Part shown: positions 43,901 to 58,900 of the stretch, in pieces
Numbering within the stretch: position 1 is the stretch's first letter
Layout: the number at the start of each line of letters is the position of its first letter
NCBI GenBank assembly: GCA_023055355.1
Contig: JALJCS010000034.1
Span: 2,308,001-2,372,000, forward strand
Length of the DNA: 64,000 nucleotides
Source: Agelaius tricolor
Taxonomy: Eukaryota > Chordata > Aves > Passeriformes > Icteridae
Direction of reading: 5' to 3'
Position numbers and translations under genes: made by a program
Notes under the pieces: generated by a model
What the model saw: only the letters and a program-made list of their open reading frames with translations
Databases searched by the model: none
What the model was told of the DNA's origin: nothing

Positions 43901-46900
43901 TTTATTCCATGCAATATCCTTCACATTGCTGCCCCTGAAAGTACAATAAAAAATAATAAAAGATTGAATACTCTGGTTTTATTTTCATTCCCTATTGAAC
44001 ATAGATCAAAGCACATCACTGTCATATATTAATTTGCTAACTGTGTTCCTATTTATATCTTTCTTTGTAGCATAGGAATATGATGTGTACTACCTCAGGA
44101 ATAATAATTACAGCTTTCTTAATTTTGCTTAATTTCAATTACTTTCATTATATTTCTTTTAATTTAGAATGCAATTAGTTTACATGTAAACAACTGGCAA
44201 ACTCTCCAGCATTATAAATAAATAATTGAATTTTGAGATGTAAATTCAATCTCTGGAGGTATAGATGGAATAGTGATAAGGCTCTGAAATACATTGCTTA
44301 TTCCCACTCACTCAATAAGCATCTCATAACTCACTGGAGGGCTGAGAGTTCCCTATCCTAAGATTTAAATTTCAGAAGAATGCCAGCATGCTTCTGTACC
44401 TACAAGTTTAAGGATTCACAGAGGCTTTTTTTTTTTCAGTTTCATTATTTTGAAGGCCTGATAAACAAAAAGAAACAGAAAGTACCAGAAAGCTTTACAA
44501 CAGCATACACATGTACTAAATATGAATGTACATGGAAAACATACTGTTCTGGGGGTAGTTCTGTATGAACACAGCAGGGAAAGCAGTGCAGGCACTGTTG
44601 ATGTTATCAGGTTTCCTGACACTTCTGCACAGGTATCCATAGGAGAAATCCAGTCTGTATCCAGGCAACACAGAGAGCCTTAATCCACAGGAAGCCCAGT
44701 CATGGAGGTATGCTGGGCAAGAAGGCTGATGGGTTGGGGAAAGAGGCTGACAGTATAAAAGGAGAGCTAAAATTTTTCTAAGAAAATAAATGAGGAATTC
44801 AATAAAAAGGGTAGGACTGACAAAACCTGGAATCAGTGCCTGGTGTCAGCAGGAAAGTGGAGGTGATGCTGCATGAGCAGAGAAAGTCACAAATACAGGA
44901 AACAGACTGAAGACTAAATATTTATCCGAAAAAAACTTCCTGTGAGTGCAAACTCTTTCCAATATCCTGCATGCTGTCATTTCTTGCATATGCACCTCTT
45001 TCCCCTCAATTCTTTAAAAAAAGCCTGACAACCCAAAAAATTACAAAAAAAAAAAAAAAAAAAGCTCTTCATGACATGTTTGACTTTATGAACCCTGGTA
45101 GTGTTGGGTGGGCTTTGGTTTTATATTGTGTTTGTATATGACAGTAAAAAATGTGAAAATGCTGTCTAGATACACCAGAGAATCACATGGAAATATTCTT
45201 GAGAAATTGATTGAGACTTCAATATTCCCAAAACTGACATCTACCTTGGAAGTTCCAACAAAACACATTCACAACCTACAGCATTTTTCTACACAAAAGA
45301 AGTCAACAAAAAGCCCCAATCAAACCTATACAACAGAGGCAACAAATAAAAAAAAATCAGTTGTGAATCGGTATTGTTCTCTGACAGAAATGTCATTTCT
45401 TCAAGTCTCACTCATCTGGATGACATACAGAATCAGAATCAAAGAACTACACTGGGTTAGATCAAATCCTTCCACTGGCCCCTGTACCTTGTGTCCAAGG
45501 AAAGCCATAAATATATCCCTGGAGACACAAGATACCCTCTGTGCCCCCAGCTATTTCCAGTTCAGGAATTTCTGGAGCCAGAGGTAGTTCCAGCACATTC
45601 AGAAATTCTCAATTAACATCTTTCTCACTTTGAATTGATGAAAATAGATGGTATTGCTCTAGAACATACTTTTTCTGATTCTGATCTAATCTCAACAGCT
45701 CACAGAAAAAAAATACAATATTCACACATATATGGAAGAACTTAATTTTTGGCAGTTTTTAGTGCTTCCTTCAGACTGCAAAGCTGATTCAGAAAGTCTG
45801 CCATATCAGAGAAGTCAGATGAAAAGTTTCAGGAAAGATTTTTAAAAGTTGTAAAAGTTTGGTAACATTCCTCCTCAACTGTATGTAGCAAACACAGAAT
45901 TCTTGACAGTGCTGTGGTTTTAGATGACCCATATAACTTATTTGTGACATTGTTATTGCAGGGTAATAGAGATTCATAAACTCGGGCTAATAAAAGTTTT
46001 ATGGTGCAGCATATCAGCATGTAACATTTCTCAGCATAATGAAAGAAAAACAGATCTAGTTTAACACCATGCACTCAAGCCCAAGTTGACCTAGAATTGA
46101 GAATGCCTTGCCAACAGCTCCCTTCATTCTAGGACAGATAGTTTCCAGATCAATCTGAAACTGCCACTTCATCTGTTATGAGAGAGATTGATTGTCCTGG
46201 GTATTCACTTGCAAATAATGCATAATTATTTTACAGAATGCCGTGCAATGACATGACAGAAGCTCATGGTGTTAATTCCATGCCCATGGAAGTCACTGAC
46301 AGTCTGATTTTCAGTCACTGAAAATCACTGAACAGTAAAGATGCAGGAGATGGAGATTTCAGCACTGCTTCAGAGAGCGTAATTGACACCCATTTATTCA
46401 AATCTCTCAGTGCAATGATAACGCCAAACGTGTATAAAACACTAAAATATTGAACTTAAACATCTATGCAGCATTTCAAGAGACATTTATGAGCTCTGCC
46501 ACAAATCTGTGTGATTTCTTCAGGACCAGACGTAGAGTTGCCAGAGCTGTCTCGTACAGATATTGGAATTCTTACCTGCATTTAGGGAAGGCAGGTTGTC
46601 TTTCCCACTTATGCCTTCAGTGGCTGTACACTCACGAACCAGTGCACACTGCAAAAGAAATACAACCACAAATGTGACACATTCAGGGGGCCTGAGATAA
46701 ATCCATGGCAGGTTATAAAAGGTAGGCTGAAAACCATGAGTGATAATAATATAAACTTCTAAAGTCTTACTTATAATTTACATTTTTATCTTTATATTTC
46801 TGTTCCAAGATACTGTAACGCAATCAGAATTACAGCCAACAAAATGAAAAAATATGATCAGATGTTCCATAAGAAAACAGAAATGTTTCCTACCAGTATT

Positions 46901-49900
46901 ATGGCAGAAATGTTGAAAGATAGTAATAGTTTAGTTTAACAATAAAAATATTATTATTTATTTATTTACTTTATTATAAAAATAAGGCACTTTAGTTTAA
47001 AACCATTTTTGACAAGTTCTGTGCTTTCAAAGAGGCTTCTTTAGACAAAGCGGTATTCACATGCACAGTGCAAGAAAAGACTTCATTAATTTTTAAACAA
47101 GGGAAAAGCAGGAAGCACAAAAAAGTCCTTAAAATGTGCTCAGATTTTGTGATTCAAGTAATTTGTCATATAAGTGAATTGGAATATTACTTTGATAAGA
47201 TTAGTGCATAAAAGTACAAAAAGTTCATGGAAAAATCAAGCAGTGTACCCCTGCACATAATATTTGTAATGCTGCTCCTACCCCCATCCAGAAAACAAAT
47301 GGGAGTCTCTAAAGATCATAGGGAGCTCTGTTCCTAGGGCTTCCCCAGCTCCTAGAAGCTCAGTGGAGAACATGAGGCAGAGAGCAGCACATGATGTATT
47401 CTCTACCAGGTGATATCTGAAAATGAATTTAACCATCACCTTCCTCTTGTGTGAGCAATTCCTCCATGTAGTTCATCTAAAACTGAGCAAACCCAGTTCA
47501 AAACTTATTTATTTTTTATTAATTCAATGACTCATCGTTCTCACAATTGCATCCTCACTATCAACATATAAACCAAGACTGTGTTGCAACTGATTTGTAC
47601 AAACCAAGGACTCCTTTAAAGACCACAGAAAATACATTGGTCATGAGTCTGGTCTCTCTTTACAAGTATTAGAAACCCCTAGGAAGATGCTATTAAAGCC
47701 TTCTGTGTCCCCCAGGCCCAACAGAGCTCATTAACTACATCTCCAATAACTGCAAGGAGTCTCATTCCACATTTTGCAGTGGAAGAAAAGCAAAATAAAA
47801 GAGAAGGCTGAAAAAACAGCTCATGTTGCCCATATTGTGCAAGTTTTACAGCACAGCTTTGTGAAATCAGGAAGATTTCACAGCATTTGTTGGCTTTTTG
47901 GAACTGGTCACACTCATCTACTGTTGTAAAAAGGCACTGAAGTTCAATGCAGTGAAAAAAAAGTGTGAAATTTAACCTTAGAATTTGACAGAAAAGCAGA
48001 TTGATTTTGCTATGCAGAAAAGATATTGAAAATAATGTCCTCTGCTCAAAAAATAGTCTTATATGTAAGTTCCAAAAAAAAAAAATTCTGCATTCCCTGT
48101 AGCAATATTTCCTTTTACTTAGGAAGAACAGAACACACCATAGTGTTAAGCAGTAAACTGTTGTATTAGGGCTGCAAAAAGTGCTCCCATTGAATGCAGA
48201 TGATGAACCTGCCCCTTTGCAAGGAAATTTACCTCCTCTTTGGTTTGCCTATCATTCTTCCCAGCTTTTCTCTATTTGGGGCACAGATTGCACATAAAAA
48301 TCAACATAAACAGGACTTCAAGGGCAGAAACCAGAGCAGCTATCCAAGGGAAAAAGAAGCTGTATTTATGGCATCTCTCTGGACAGTTTTTATCAGAAGT
48401 GATCAAATATATTCAGTTGAGATAAAAATAAGCTATTTTTTTCTTCAAGAAGGAAAGGGCCTAGGAAACTCAGGTTAGAATATTACTCTGTACATCATTT
48501 TCATGAGTTTGGTTTTTTTTTGGTTGAGGGAGATAAGTTTACACAGTACTTTGTCCAGAAATTTTGTTTTAAGTTCATAACCCAATTTGGTAATTGGTAT
48601 TTCAGACATCTGGTACAACAGATCATTCTAATTAAGTTTGTGCAATAAACTGAGTTTCTACCTTTTGATCCTGAGTATCTGCTGTGATGTGGTCTGTTTC
48701 CCCCTCATCTAGCTCTCCCATCTTCATAAGATTGACTTCAATGGTACCAACTGTCTTTCCACCATCAGATGTTCTGGAAAAAAAAAAAAACCAACCCATG
48801 ACACTGGGTCACTTGCAGCATCAAATTCTTTCAATTAGAATAACATCAGTAAATATTTAGTGCCCTCTCCATTCTGTAAAGTGCAGTCACCGTTACTGAG
48901 CTGGTTATTTACCATCACAAACCAAATGTTAATAACAATGAGGCAACTTCTTCAGGGCAATCAAAGTTTTCATCACAAAACTGAGGACAGGTAAGTGCTA
49001 TAAATGGTGCATGAATCCATGAACACTGCCAAGTTTTCATTCTAGACCTTATCCTCTTTGTGGACCATTGGATAAAGGGCTGTGACACTGCACCAATCTT
49101 CCACTTAGGGCCTGCAATCCCAATGCAGAGTACATGGCTTTGTTTCCTAACAATCTGCAAAGAAAGGACATGGTGTATTAATAAAATCCCTGCAAAACCA
49201 AAACAGGGAAACTGATCTGAGTATCACGTTTCCCTTTGTAATCCCTCCACAGAGAAATTATTCAGAATCCATCCCATTTCTTGAACTATATGGGAATGAT
49301 AGTATAGTTACAGGTGAATTCCTTTATTATCATCCCCATAAATAGTTTACTTTCAATTAATCAAAACCAAATAACAATTCAGATGTGCATCACCAAGAGA
49401 AGAGCATCGTTGACTACCTTTTGGAAGAAACAAGGGTTTAAACTCCTGAAAGATACCAAATGCTTTTTCAGCTTGCACTGGCAGCACAGCACCAAGTTGA
49501 TCTCCCCTGGCTTATTCTGAACAGCTAGATTTTTTTTTGGAGAGGAAGGAAAGAAGAGTAACTGATAGTTTCATAATAATGAGGAAAGGGTAGCAAATGG
49601 CACCAAGCAAAAATAGGCAAAAAGGAAATGATGAGACTAAGTTCAGCACAATTACAAAAACACAGTGAGGAAGGAGAATCAAAACAAATATGTGTGAGGC
49701 AATACTGTGTATTTTCTGAGCAGTGGAAATGAAGAGTGATGAATCAGGAAAAAAGAATACATAGAAAAGTTCAATGTCATAAAATCATAAAACCACAGAA
49801 TTATTGAATATGCTGAGTTGAAAGGGACCCATTACAGTAAACAAGTTCAACTCCTATAGTAGAATCTCAAAAAATAGTTACCCCCAAGCTTTCACATTAA

Positions 49901-52900
49901 ATAATTATTTTCCTTGAAAACCATTAGGCTTTACTATGCCCTCAGTAGAATACACTCATCCTGCAACTATACAAATCTGGTCTTCTGTAAAACCTTGCAA
50001 AATAAACATAACTCTTCATATTTTACATGTGAAAAACTTAATCTGCTCTAAGCCAAATTAATTACTGACAATAAAGAGACTATTAAAAATGAACCAGTTC
50101 CAGATAGTTTTGCAATTGAAGAAGCCTATATTAATTTAAAAAGTACCCAGAAGAAAAGTAGTAAGGGTTCAGTGTCCAAATTGTGCTTATGAGCAGAAAT
50201 ATGTAATAATTTTGAAAGGGCCTTCTGAATGAAGGACTTTCCCCTGAGTTGCTACAGCCTGGTGGTTTGACTTCTCTTCTCCTTCTTGTGTCAAACCAGC
50301 ACCCAAACTGGGCTCTGTCAACAAAAGCACTACAGCATTCCCAAGCAGAAAGGGAACACAGCAGATGTCAGCAAATCACGTATCTTTAAAAGCCAAAGTG
50401 TGTGGGTTTAAGACTGAAAATTTTTCAGCAGCTTAAGGTGTTCTGATCAAAGTGTCAAGCGAATAAACTGATCCAAGCCAGTAAGGCCTGTTGCTCCAGT
50501 AAAATGGAAATGCTAACTACACTTTCTCATCCTTGTCTCTTGTTCTTTAGAATCCTCAATATTTCCCTTGGTGCTATTATTAAAAGCTTGGCCTCAGTAT
50601 GACAGTGGGCATTGCACTGTTTGCCTGCATGAGGAGCAATATGTATTTTGTATGGGTTTAAAAACAGTGATTGATCTAATTTCACTTTTATATTTTTTTT
50701 TATTATTATTTTCTTCTCAGATTCACTCCTGTTCTGGTCTAATACATATTTAATATTACAATCTGTTACATGTGTTACCTGTTAGAGAAGGTAATGCAAC
50801 ACAATAAAACTAAACAGTGGGACTGTTTGCATTGTAGCTGCACTTCCTTCTCCAGTTCTCATCTCCCCACACAGATATATGAAGACACAATTTAACAAAA
50901 AAGCCAACAACAACAAAACCAACAAATCCCAAAACCAAAGTTTCTTCTGAATGCTACAGGCATACAAATCAACAAAGAGCTCTATAAATGCCCAGGGCAA
51001 AACTGCTGTGAGCAGTGTCAGAATGTGATTTTAAAACACCACCAGTGCTTGACAGTCTTCAGCTACTTGAAAACATGCATTTCAAACTTTCCAGCAATAT
51101 CATGAGATTAAAATTTCATTTGAAAGAAAATTAAAAAAAGGAAACAGAAGTGATGCAGTGGGAAAAATAAGAAAAGCTTAGTGATCATACTTTAGTAGGA
51201 TAAAACCCTGTATAATTTTACTTTGCACTAACAGTACTGAGTGCACACACACACACGTTATGTACACACTTCATGTCCTTTGCCTGCAGAGATGTAAAAA
51301 ATCTCACATATACACACCATTTAACACAGCATCAGATAAAGAATTAATTTGTTTTAGGACATTCATAATGCATTAGAATGAGATCAGCTTATTTGCTGTA
51401 GTTTAATAAAGCTGAGAAGGACACTCTGCACTCACATGGTGCAGTGAAGATGACCCTGCATCAAACTGCTTTCAGTCATGAGTGAGGAGACACTATATCC
51501 CCACAAAACAAAGACTGCACCTTGACAACCTACTTAGGGTGAGTTGGGATGGGGGATGTTGCCAAGAGAATAAAATCAGTATCAACGTAAGAAGCCCATA
51601 CATGGGACAAAATCCACCTGGCTCATGGAGCTGGAAATTTGCTGCTATTTTTTAGCACCCTGGCACAAGGATCAGCAATCATCTGATACCTGTCAGCAGA
51701 GCACCTGCATTTGAAATAGATTTCTCTACTATCCCAAGTCCTGAAGGATCCCCAGGTCAGTATTAGTTCCCTCAAATGTGAGGGAAGGAGATAGCCAGTA
51801 ACACCATGAGCAGCAGGAATTTGTGCCCACTTTACTACTTCTGGCCATAAAATGTTGACCAAGGCATCCAGAGAGAAAAAGGTAACAAGCTAGTGATGGT
51901 AAAGTAAGTGAACAAGATGGACTGAGAACAGCAGTCCTGTGCCTCCAATAGTGACCTCATCAAGTCTCATTACTACATGCTGAATATGCAAATTTAGGCC
52001 TGCTAATTGGTTCCTACGGCCATACACCTTTCATCCAAAAAAAAGAAAAATATTCCATAACACAAAGAAAAAAAGGAAGCAGACTTCACATCTGCATGGC
52101 AATGTTAATTATAAATACAAAATGACTGCCTGAAAAGCAAACTGCATGACTGAGTCTGGCAGGCAGCCCCTTTCTCCAGTATATAATACACAATAAATGC
52201 AATTAGCAAAGGCTAACCTATAGATTGTCATAAAATTAATTTCTCTGCTGGTATAATATATTTTGATATATCCAAGCACAAAAGTACTGTACTTACAGAA
52301 AAATGTTTATCTGTGAATTCACAGTGAAGCCTATTACAGTAATCAATACTGGTTTTAAACAAGTCCACTGTAAATAAAATTCTGTTGCATTCTAAGATAA
52401 AAAAACCAAAATTTTGCAATGCTCAGTTCCTTCTGTTCTCATTATTTCAATGTATAGTTGATTAAGTTTCATGTCAGAACACATTTCACCTCAATGGTAT
52501 TGGAGATTCACCTGACTTATAAAGTCAAGCTGTTGTTCACCAGCTTCCTGAGGTGGATGATACAACATGAAGCAGCCAAGAAACAATTTCCGGAGGGAGA
52601 CCAAGTACAACTAGTTGTAGACAAATAACTATTGAATTTTACTAGGGAAAGGCAGCTAAATATATAACATTTTGTAGTCATTATTTGCTAGGGAAGTTAT
52701 ACTAAGTACATAAATGACTGCAGAAATTACTGTGCAGCTTTCCAATTCTCTCTAGTTAGTTAAACTTTGAGAATATTACTACTACCAAAGTGCAGTTACA
52801 TGTTTTATGACCCACTGAACTACAAGCTGTTAGGAGGGTGGGAAATTAGGAGGACTTTTTTGTCAAAAATAGCTAGGTTTATCTCCTTTCTTTAAAGAAA

Positions 52901-55900
52901 GTTTAGTCCTGTCCAAGGTTAATGAAAAGATGACAACTAAAATTAGATAGCTAGACAAAGAGATACTGTCCAAGAGCTGAAGTACTGAGACATGATTAAA
53001 GAAGTCTGTATAGTACACGACTGACGGACATACAGAGACACAACCTCCCGGACAATCTGTTGTTGGGAGTTGGGTTTTCTCTGTTCTTTCCTTATTACTG
53101 TAGAATTTCTTCCATTGAATGCTAAGAAACACAGAGCTAAGTGGTTGAGATGGGCAGGGAGGGGCAACTCTTTTAGTTTTCGGGAGTTCGGGGAGGGGCA
53201 GAGATACTGCGACAATGGGGGCAGATAAAAATAAATGGAATTGGGGGCACTTAAAAAGAGATGGAGTTGGGGGCAGCCTCTCTCTCACTGCTGGGCTTTG
53301 TGGGAGGACGGTCTGACCTGTGACTTGGGGAAGGAGTTCACTGCCACCACCACAACCCAGCAGGAACATTTCTGTTACTGGGCCCCTCATCCCCCTGCCC
53401 TGCCAGGACACCCCGCAGGTTCCAGTTATTGCCGTAGAGTTTTGAGACATTCTCACCCACTGGCCCGGGATTTCTGCTCATCCTGTGTTACAGCCTGCTG
53501 CTTCTGAGAGCCCTGCTAGATCGGCTGCCCTAGATCGGGTTCTAGGGTGGAGCAAAGCCGCTCTTCCATCCCCTCCCGTCTGGGCCCAGCCGCCATGGCC
53601 GCGTCCTCCCTGAGGCTGCGCCACAGCGCCCCCTGCGGCCCCGCGGGGATCCCCGCGCCCGCCCTGCGCAGCGGGAGCCGCCAGCGCCCCTGCCGGCCGT
53701 GCCCGGAACTGCCCCGGAGCGGAGCGCGCCGCAGCCGGAGGCCGGCATCGGGTTCCTGGCTCTGTTATTGCTGATGCCGAGGTTGTTGCTGTTTGTTTGC
53801 TTTATTACGCACACTAGTAGAGAACTGTTATTCCTATTCCCATATCTTTGCCCGAGAGCCCCTTAATTTCAAAATTCTAATAGTTCGGAGGGAGGGGGTT
53901 TATATTCTCCATTCCAAGGGAGGCTTTTCTGCCTTCCCTAGCAGACACCTGTCTTGTAAAACCAAGAGATCTGTGTAATTCATGCCCTCCCTCTTAGTCC
54001 ATCTTTGTTTGGTTCCACTGCTATGGAGCTCCTTGTCACAGAGGCCAAAGGATCAGAGCGGTGCTGACACCACCCCGGTTTCACAGTGACGTACCCTGCT
54101 CACACCTTCGTCAGTGCCTTAAGAGAAGCATGTCAGACAGATGCACCTTATTTTTGCAGAGAACACAAGACAGCACTGTTGTCTTTTTCCTTTGCTGCTT
54201 CTTACCTGTAACTAAGTGAAAATCATATCAAAATTGCCGAAGCTAAAGAGGCCCTTCCTGGTAACAGGCAAACTACCACCACAGGGAAAGGGGCTAATGG
54301 AAGCGCTGATTGCTAGCTCTTGGCAAAAAGCCATAGAGCTCAACTAAGAAAAAACAAAACAAACCAAAACCCCAGCATATTATGCTGTTCTTAACAGAAA
54401 GGCATGGTAAAAGATCCTCTAAACTTAAAAATTAAATCTTCTAAAAAAAAAAATCTGCTTTTATTGCTAAATTAGCAGCCAGTCTACCTATACCTTATTT
54501 AGAAAGGAAAAAAAAAATGCATGATTTTATTTTTTTCATCAGACACACTATATCATATAGTCAATATTGAGAAATGTTCTCCTACTGAAAAACGCTTTTG
54601 TTGCATACAGCAGCCCATTTTTTGCCATTCATCATCACAACTGTATGAGAAAGCTGGAAGCAAGTGACATTGCATTATCACTGCAAAATGAAACACGCAA
54701 GTCTATAGAAAACATCTCTCTTCTTATAAATTCCATATTGGAAACTGCAATCCCAAATCTCTAGTAACTAAATTCCTCTGCCAACATCTGTTGTGTACGC
54801 TGAAGTAATTCTACAAATCAACCTTTCTGTGTTTTGATGATTAGCTACAGGTGCACAGATCTACCAGAAACATTCAGCCACCAGTTTAGGACACCTTTGG
54901 AGGAGAAAGAACAACGGAGAAGAATGGACAATGGAGAAGAAAGGACAATCAAAATAAAAACATCTTTTGCAGAGGTTTTGTAACTTGTGTCCCTAATCAC
55001 TATGAGGGCACAATGGCAGGAAAACAGAAAAGTAGAGCACAGTGTGTCAACAGTCAGAACTTGTAGACACATGCCAGCTCGCCACAAAACAACAGAAAAA
55101 TACAAGAATGTTCATTTGACAACACTTTTATATTGTTACATTGTACCTCAGAAAGACAATGGAAAAACATAACTAAAAAAAAAGGAAAACAAAAAGAAAA
55201 CTCAGTTAAAAATTAAGCAGATTCTATAATTACACCCATCTTTACAGGGCACACCACAGAGCTATTTCCGGGCCCTTAAATCTCCACTTTAAATCTAACA
55301 ATGGAGTATCTCAATCACAGGCATGCCCTGATAAACTCCTATCCAAAGAATATCAACAAGAATTAAATAGAATTTCATGCTCTGACAAGTCCCTTGATAT
55401 ATCCTCTATTCTCCTGAGAGGAACTAACACTGCAGGGTGATTAGAGGAAAGCAAGCTTAAATTAGTAGACTGCTCTGGTTAAATTGCCATCAAAGAAATG
55501 TGGATAATTTCTACTGACTTTCTGCTGCTCAACAGTCATAATCAGAAAACAATCCCACTTTTGAAAGGTTAGGATGTTTTTCTTGAAAAAATATCCAACT
55601 GACTAAACCCTACCATTTAATGTGTCTGCAAATTAATTTAATTGGTATATTTGTCTTTTAGTGTTAGCTGAACAAAGAGGACAACCAAGACTAAAAATAT
55701 TAATTAAAACCAAATTTTTCGTCTATTTCTTACAAGTTTTCCATCTTAACTTTTTCATTATAAATTGGATGGCTGAGATACAAAATATTTACTCTGAAAC
55801 TGAAGCTTTCCATTCTGTCAATTACTGTGCCACCTGTTGGAGACAATCTTTCAGATCAAATTTTCAATATGTCAGTTAGGGAAACAAAATTTATCCCAAA

Positions 55901-58900
55901 GAGCCAAAGACAACTTGAATTCCTGTAAGAATAGATTGTTACAATCACTAAGCTGGAATTCATTTACCTAGCCATCGATTCCCATAGGGAACAGTCAGTT
56001 CACATTTTATATAATTGAATTTTTTTGTTAGACAAAGTTATCTTCTTGTCAGGCGTGGCATTTTCTGTTTGGGAGAAATTAAAATCAAAGTATTTTGTTA
56101 AGTTTGCCCTGCAAACTACACACTCATATACAACTGATCTTGTTGAAAGAGGAAAGCAGGTGCCAAAATACTTCAAGAAGGTTCCATTCCTAAAAATCTC
56201 TGAAGGGGTCACACTTTGTTCCTGAAACCAGATTAAGGCTGTCTTCCTGTGCTCAGGGTAACAAATGTAACACAGCTTTCTCACAGCACAGGCATAACAT
56301 ATCCTGGTGTCTCAGTTCTCCCAGTCACAGCTTCTTTCCTCCCAAAATGCTGCCTTTGCAAACACGTGGAGTTTGAGCAGTAGCTCTGTGAAGTTTAACT
56401 GTACCTTGCCAGTAATCCCAAATAAGCCTCCACTGTACTTGCAAAAATCAGCTCAACAAAAGCCCTGCACTATATAAAGTCCAATGAATTTATTCTGAAA
56501 ATCACTGTCTAAAAGGTTGCCCCTCACCTTCAAAGGTTTTGATTAGTATCTTCATTTTTCTTAAGCCATGCAAGAGAGTATCAGGGGTGATAAATGATTT
56601 TTTTTTTCTCTGTATCTGCTCAGCCCAGCCCTAGGTTTTGAACATTGTCTCTGACCCTTCTGCAGCTCTGTACTCTGTCACTGATTAGAGTTCTATGTCA
56701 CACCCCCCTACAATTTCAGTATGGCTGTATATAACAATAAGTTTAGGAGACCACAAGCATTTTCACAGGGGAGACACCTTCAATAATTAGGACCACCTTC
56801 TTTAAACATGCCTAAAAAAACCTGTACATTGCTAATTCTTCAAACCACATACACCAAACAAAACTGAGAATCTTATGCTCCTTTCTAAAGGAAACTCTGA
56901 ATGAATATTCCCTATGCCAAGTTCTCTGCAATTCTTCCATATGTTATCATAGTATAAAATGACCTTTTCTAATCTGGCACCTGGGAAGCTCCAGGTTATA
57001 GGGTTGATCTTTCATTTTGGTGTTTAATTTTGCATTTGTACATGGCAGAATTAGAAGCACTTCAAGTTGTCATCTAATATACGTGATGGAACACGGAGTT
57101 TAAAACACAGTCAAACAGCAATCATAGAACTGTATAGGCTGGAAAAGACCTTTAAGAGCATTGAGTCCAACCAGAAATCCAGCACTGCCAAGTCCACCAT
57201 TTAACCACGTTCCTCAGGGCCACATCTACAAGTCTTATAAATAGCTCCAGGGATGGTGACCACCCTCTTCCCTGGGCAGCCTGTTCCAGTGCTTGATAGC
57301 CCCTCATGTGAAGAATTTTTTTCATGATATCCAATCTAAACCTCACCTGGTGCCTCAACCTGGGGCCACTTTCACTTGTCCTCTTACTTGCTACCTCTTG
57401 GGAGAAGAGACCAACCCACACTTCACAACATCTCCTTTCAGTTAATTGTAGAGGGTGACAGGGTCTCCACTGAGCCTCCTTTTCTCCAGGATAAACACTG
57501 CCAGCTCCCTCAGCTGTTCCTCATCTGACTAGTGCTGCAGACCCTTCCCTATATCTTTGATGCCATTCTTTGGATGAGAAATGCCAAAGGTTGGTAATTA
57601 GAAAAACCACGATTTACAACACAGGGAAACACTTACCTGAGGGTAAGGGTCAACTGTTGCTCCTTTGACTTTACCAGATCACCTACTCTAAAAGTTGCAC
57701 AGCCCAGGAAGCTTCGCTAGAAATCAAAGCAGAAAGAAAAGATAACATATTCATTCGGTTTTGTTACTGCTTTTGGTCTCACACTTGAAAATCTTTCTTT
57801 GGTACCAAGAAAAATATTGCATTTCTATACAAGAGTTTGATACTAATCCTCTAGAATTTTTTTTTGTGCAGCATGATTATCAGTAAACTGTTAAAAACTT
57901 TGGTTTTATGGGCAGGAACCTTTCTTTTTTCCATTAAGAACAGTCTAACAACCTGACAAAATAACAGGTTGTAAGATGTACAGCCACAGGAAGATTTTCA
58001 TTCAGTACAAATATTTGCATTTTGCATCTATTTCTTCCTATTTTTCTAATTTCTGGATTACAAGAAGTGCTAAGTTTTCAGTGTTTTACCAAAGTTGTTC
58101 TTGTTATGGTTTTTCCTCAAGCCATTGGCACTACTATCCATGTATTCAAAATATGAATGTATATGCTAGGAAGGCATTCTTAAATTGATTTCAGCACAAG
58201 TTTATTAATAGAAATGTTTTATTTCTCTAGTTCTTGGCAATGTTTCAAGTAGTGTTTTCCTCTATTTCCATTGTAAGGTGAACCTATTCACTGCACTAAA
58301 ATTGCAGAGAAATGTGGTAATGCAACTAGAATGCCTAAAGTTAAATTAGGCTACACTACTGTGTCTTTTTCTTCTACAAAAATCACTCTTCACACATAAA
58401 AAAAATACAAAGAGGAAAAAAGGGTTAAATCTTCTTTTGCACTTTGGCTATTTTTTAACCTCTGCTCATATCCTGCTGAAATCCCATTTTGTCAACTTGG
58501 CCAGCAGTAGTATTCTTGCCTTGGGAACAACGGGCAAGAAACTAACAGCCATCTTCTATCAATTTATCTTTCAAATATACAACACAATATCACTTGCTCT
58601 AAGTAAATTGTAAGAAGATCACAACATTATGTTTAATTTTTAGCAATAAAACAATAAGAAGGGCACAAAGTTTGGTTTTTATTACATAACACTAAGTTTA
58701 CTGTTGGGATGGCAAATTAGAATTCCAGGCTAAATTATATACATTCTGGGATATACAAATGAAAGAAGAATCGAGTTGCTCTGAGTCAACAGAGGCTGCC
58801 TACAGAGAGCAATGTTCTCTTCAAGGAAAACAGAAAAGAATTTGTCACTGCTGGGAAGAGTAACTTCCTCTGGTTAAAAAAACCCCTTCAGCCTGCTTTC

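Larger units (their letters stand above)
40764..46575 (-). other. INPP4B: INPP4B intron between exons D and E, 5.8 kb
   Basis: AT-rich. It contains a 23-bp-period duplication (43154-43196), an A tract (45045-45063) and a possible ancient repeat remnant (45424-45595). No exon recognised. Confidence 0.75.
48774..57636 (-). other. INPP4B: INPP4B intron between exons B and C, 8.9 kb
   Basis: It contains CR1 fragments at 49778-49865 and 57120-57575, a short CA run at 51244-51256 and the second GC-rich LTR-like repeat (about 52.9-54.0 kb). An imperfect GGAGAAGAA repeat lies near 54901-54950. The rest is unassigned. Confidence 0.8.

Noticed and set aside
48915..49160. 81-codon minus-strand frame, considered as a processed pseudogene or transposon piece.
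   Set aside because: Cysteine- and tryptophan-containing sequence suggested a domain, but I could match no family.
52863..53456. 197-codon minus-strand open frame, the longest in the window.
   Set aside because: It lies over the LTR-like repeat, has low-complexity proline and serine stretches, no recognised domain and no splice or promoter context.
53547..53774. GC-rich plus-strand frame starting near GCCGCCATGG, with a counterpart at 17206-17508.
   Set aside because: The two frames are not maintained between the repeat copies beyond short blocks, and the arginine-proline composition follows the CpG-rich DNA. Likely not protein-coding.
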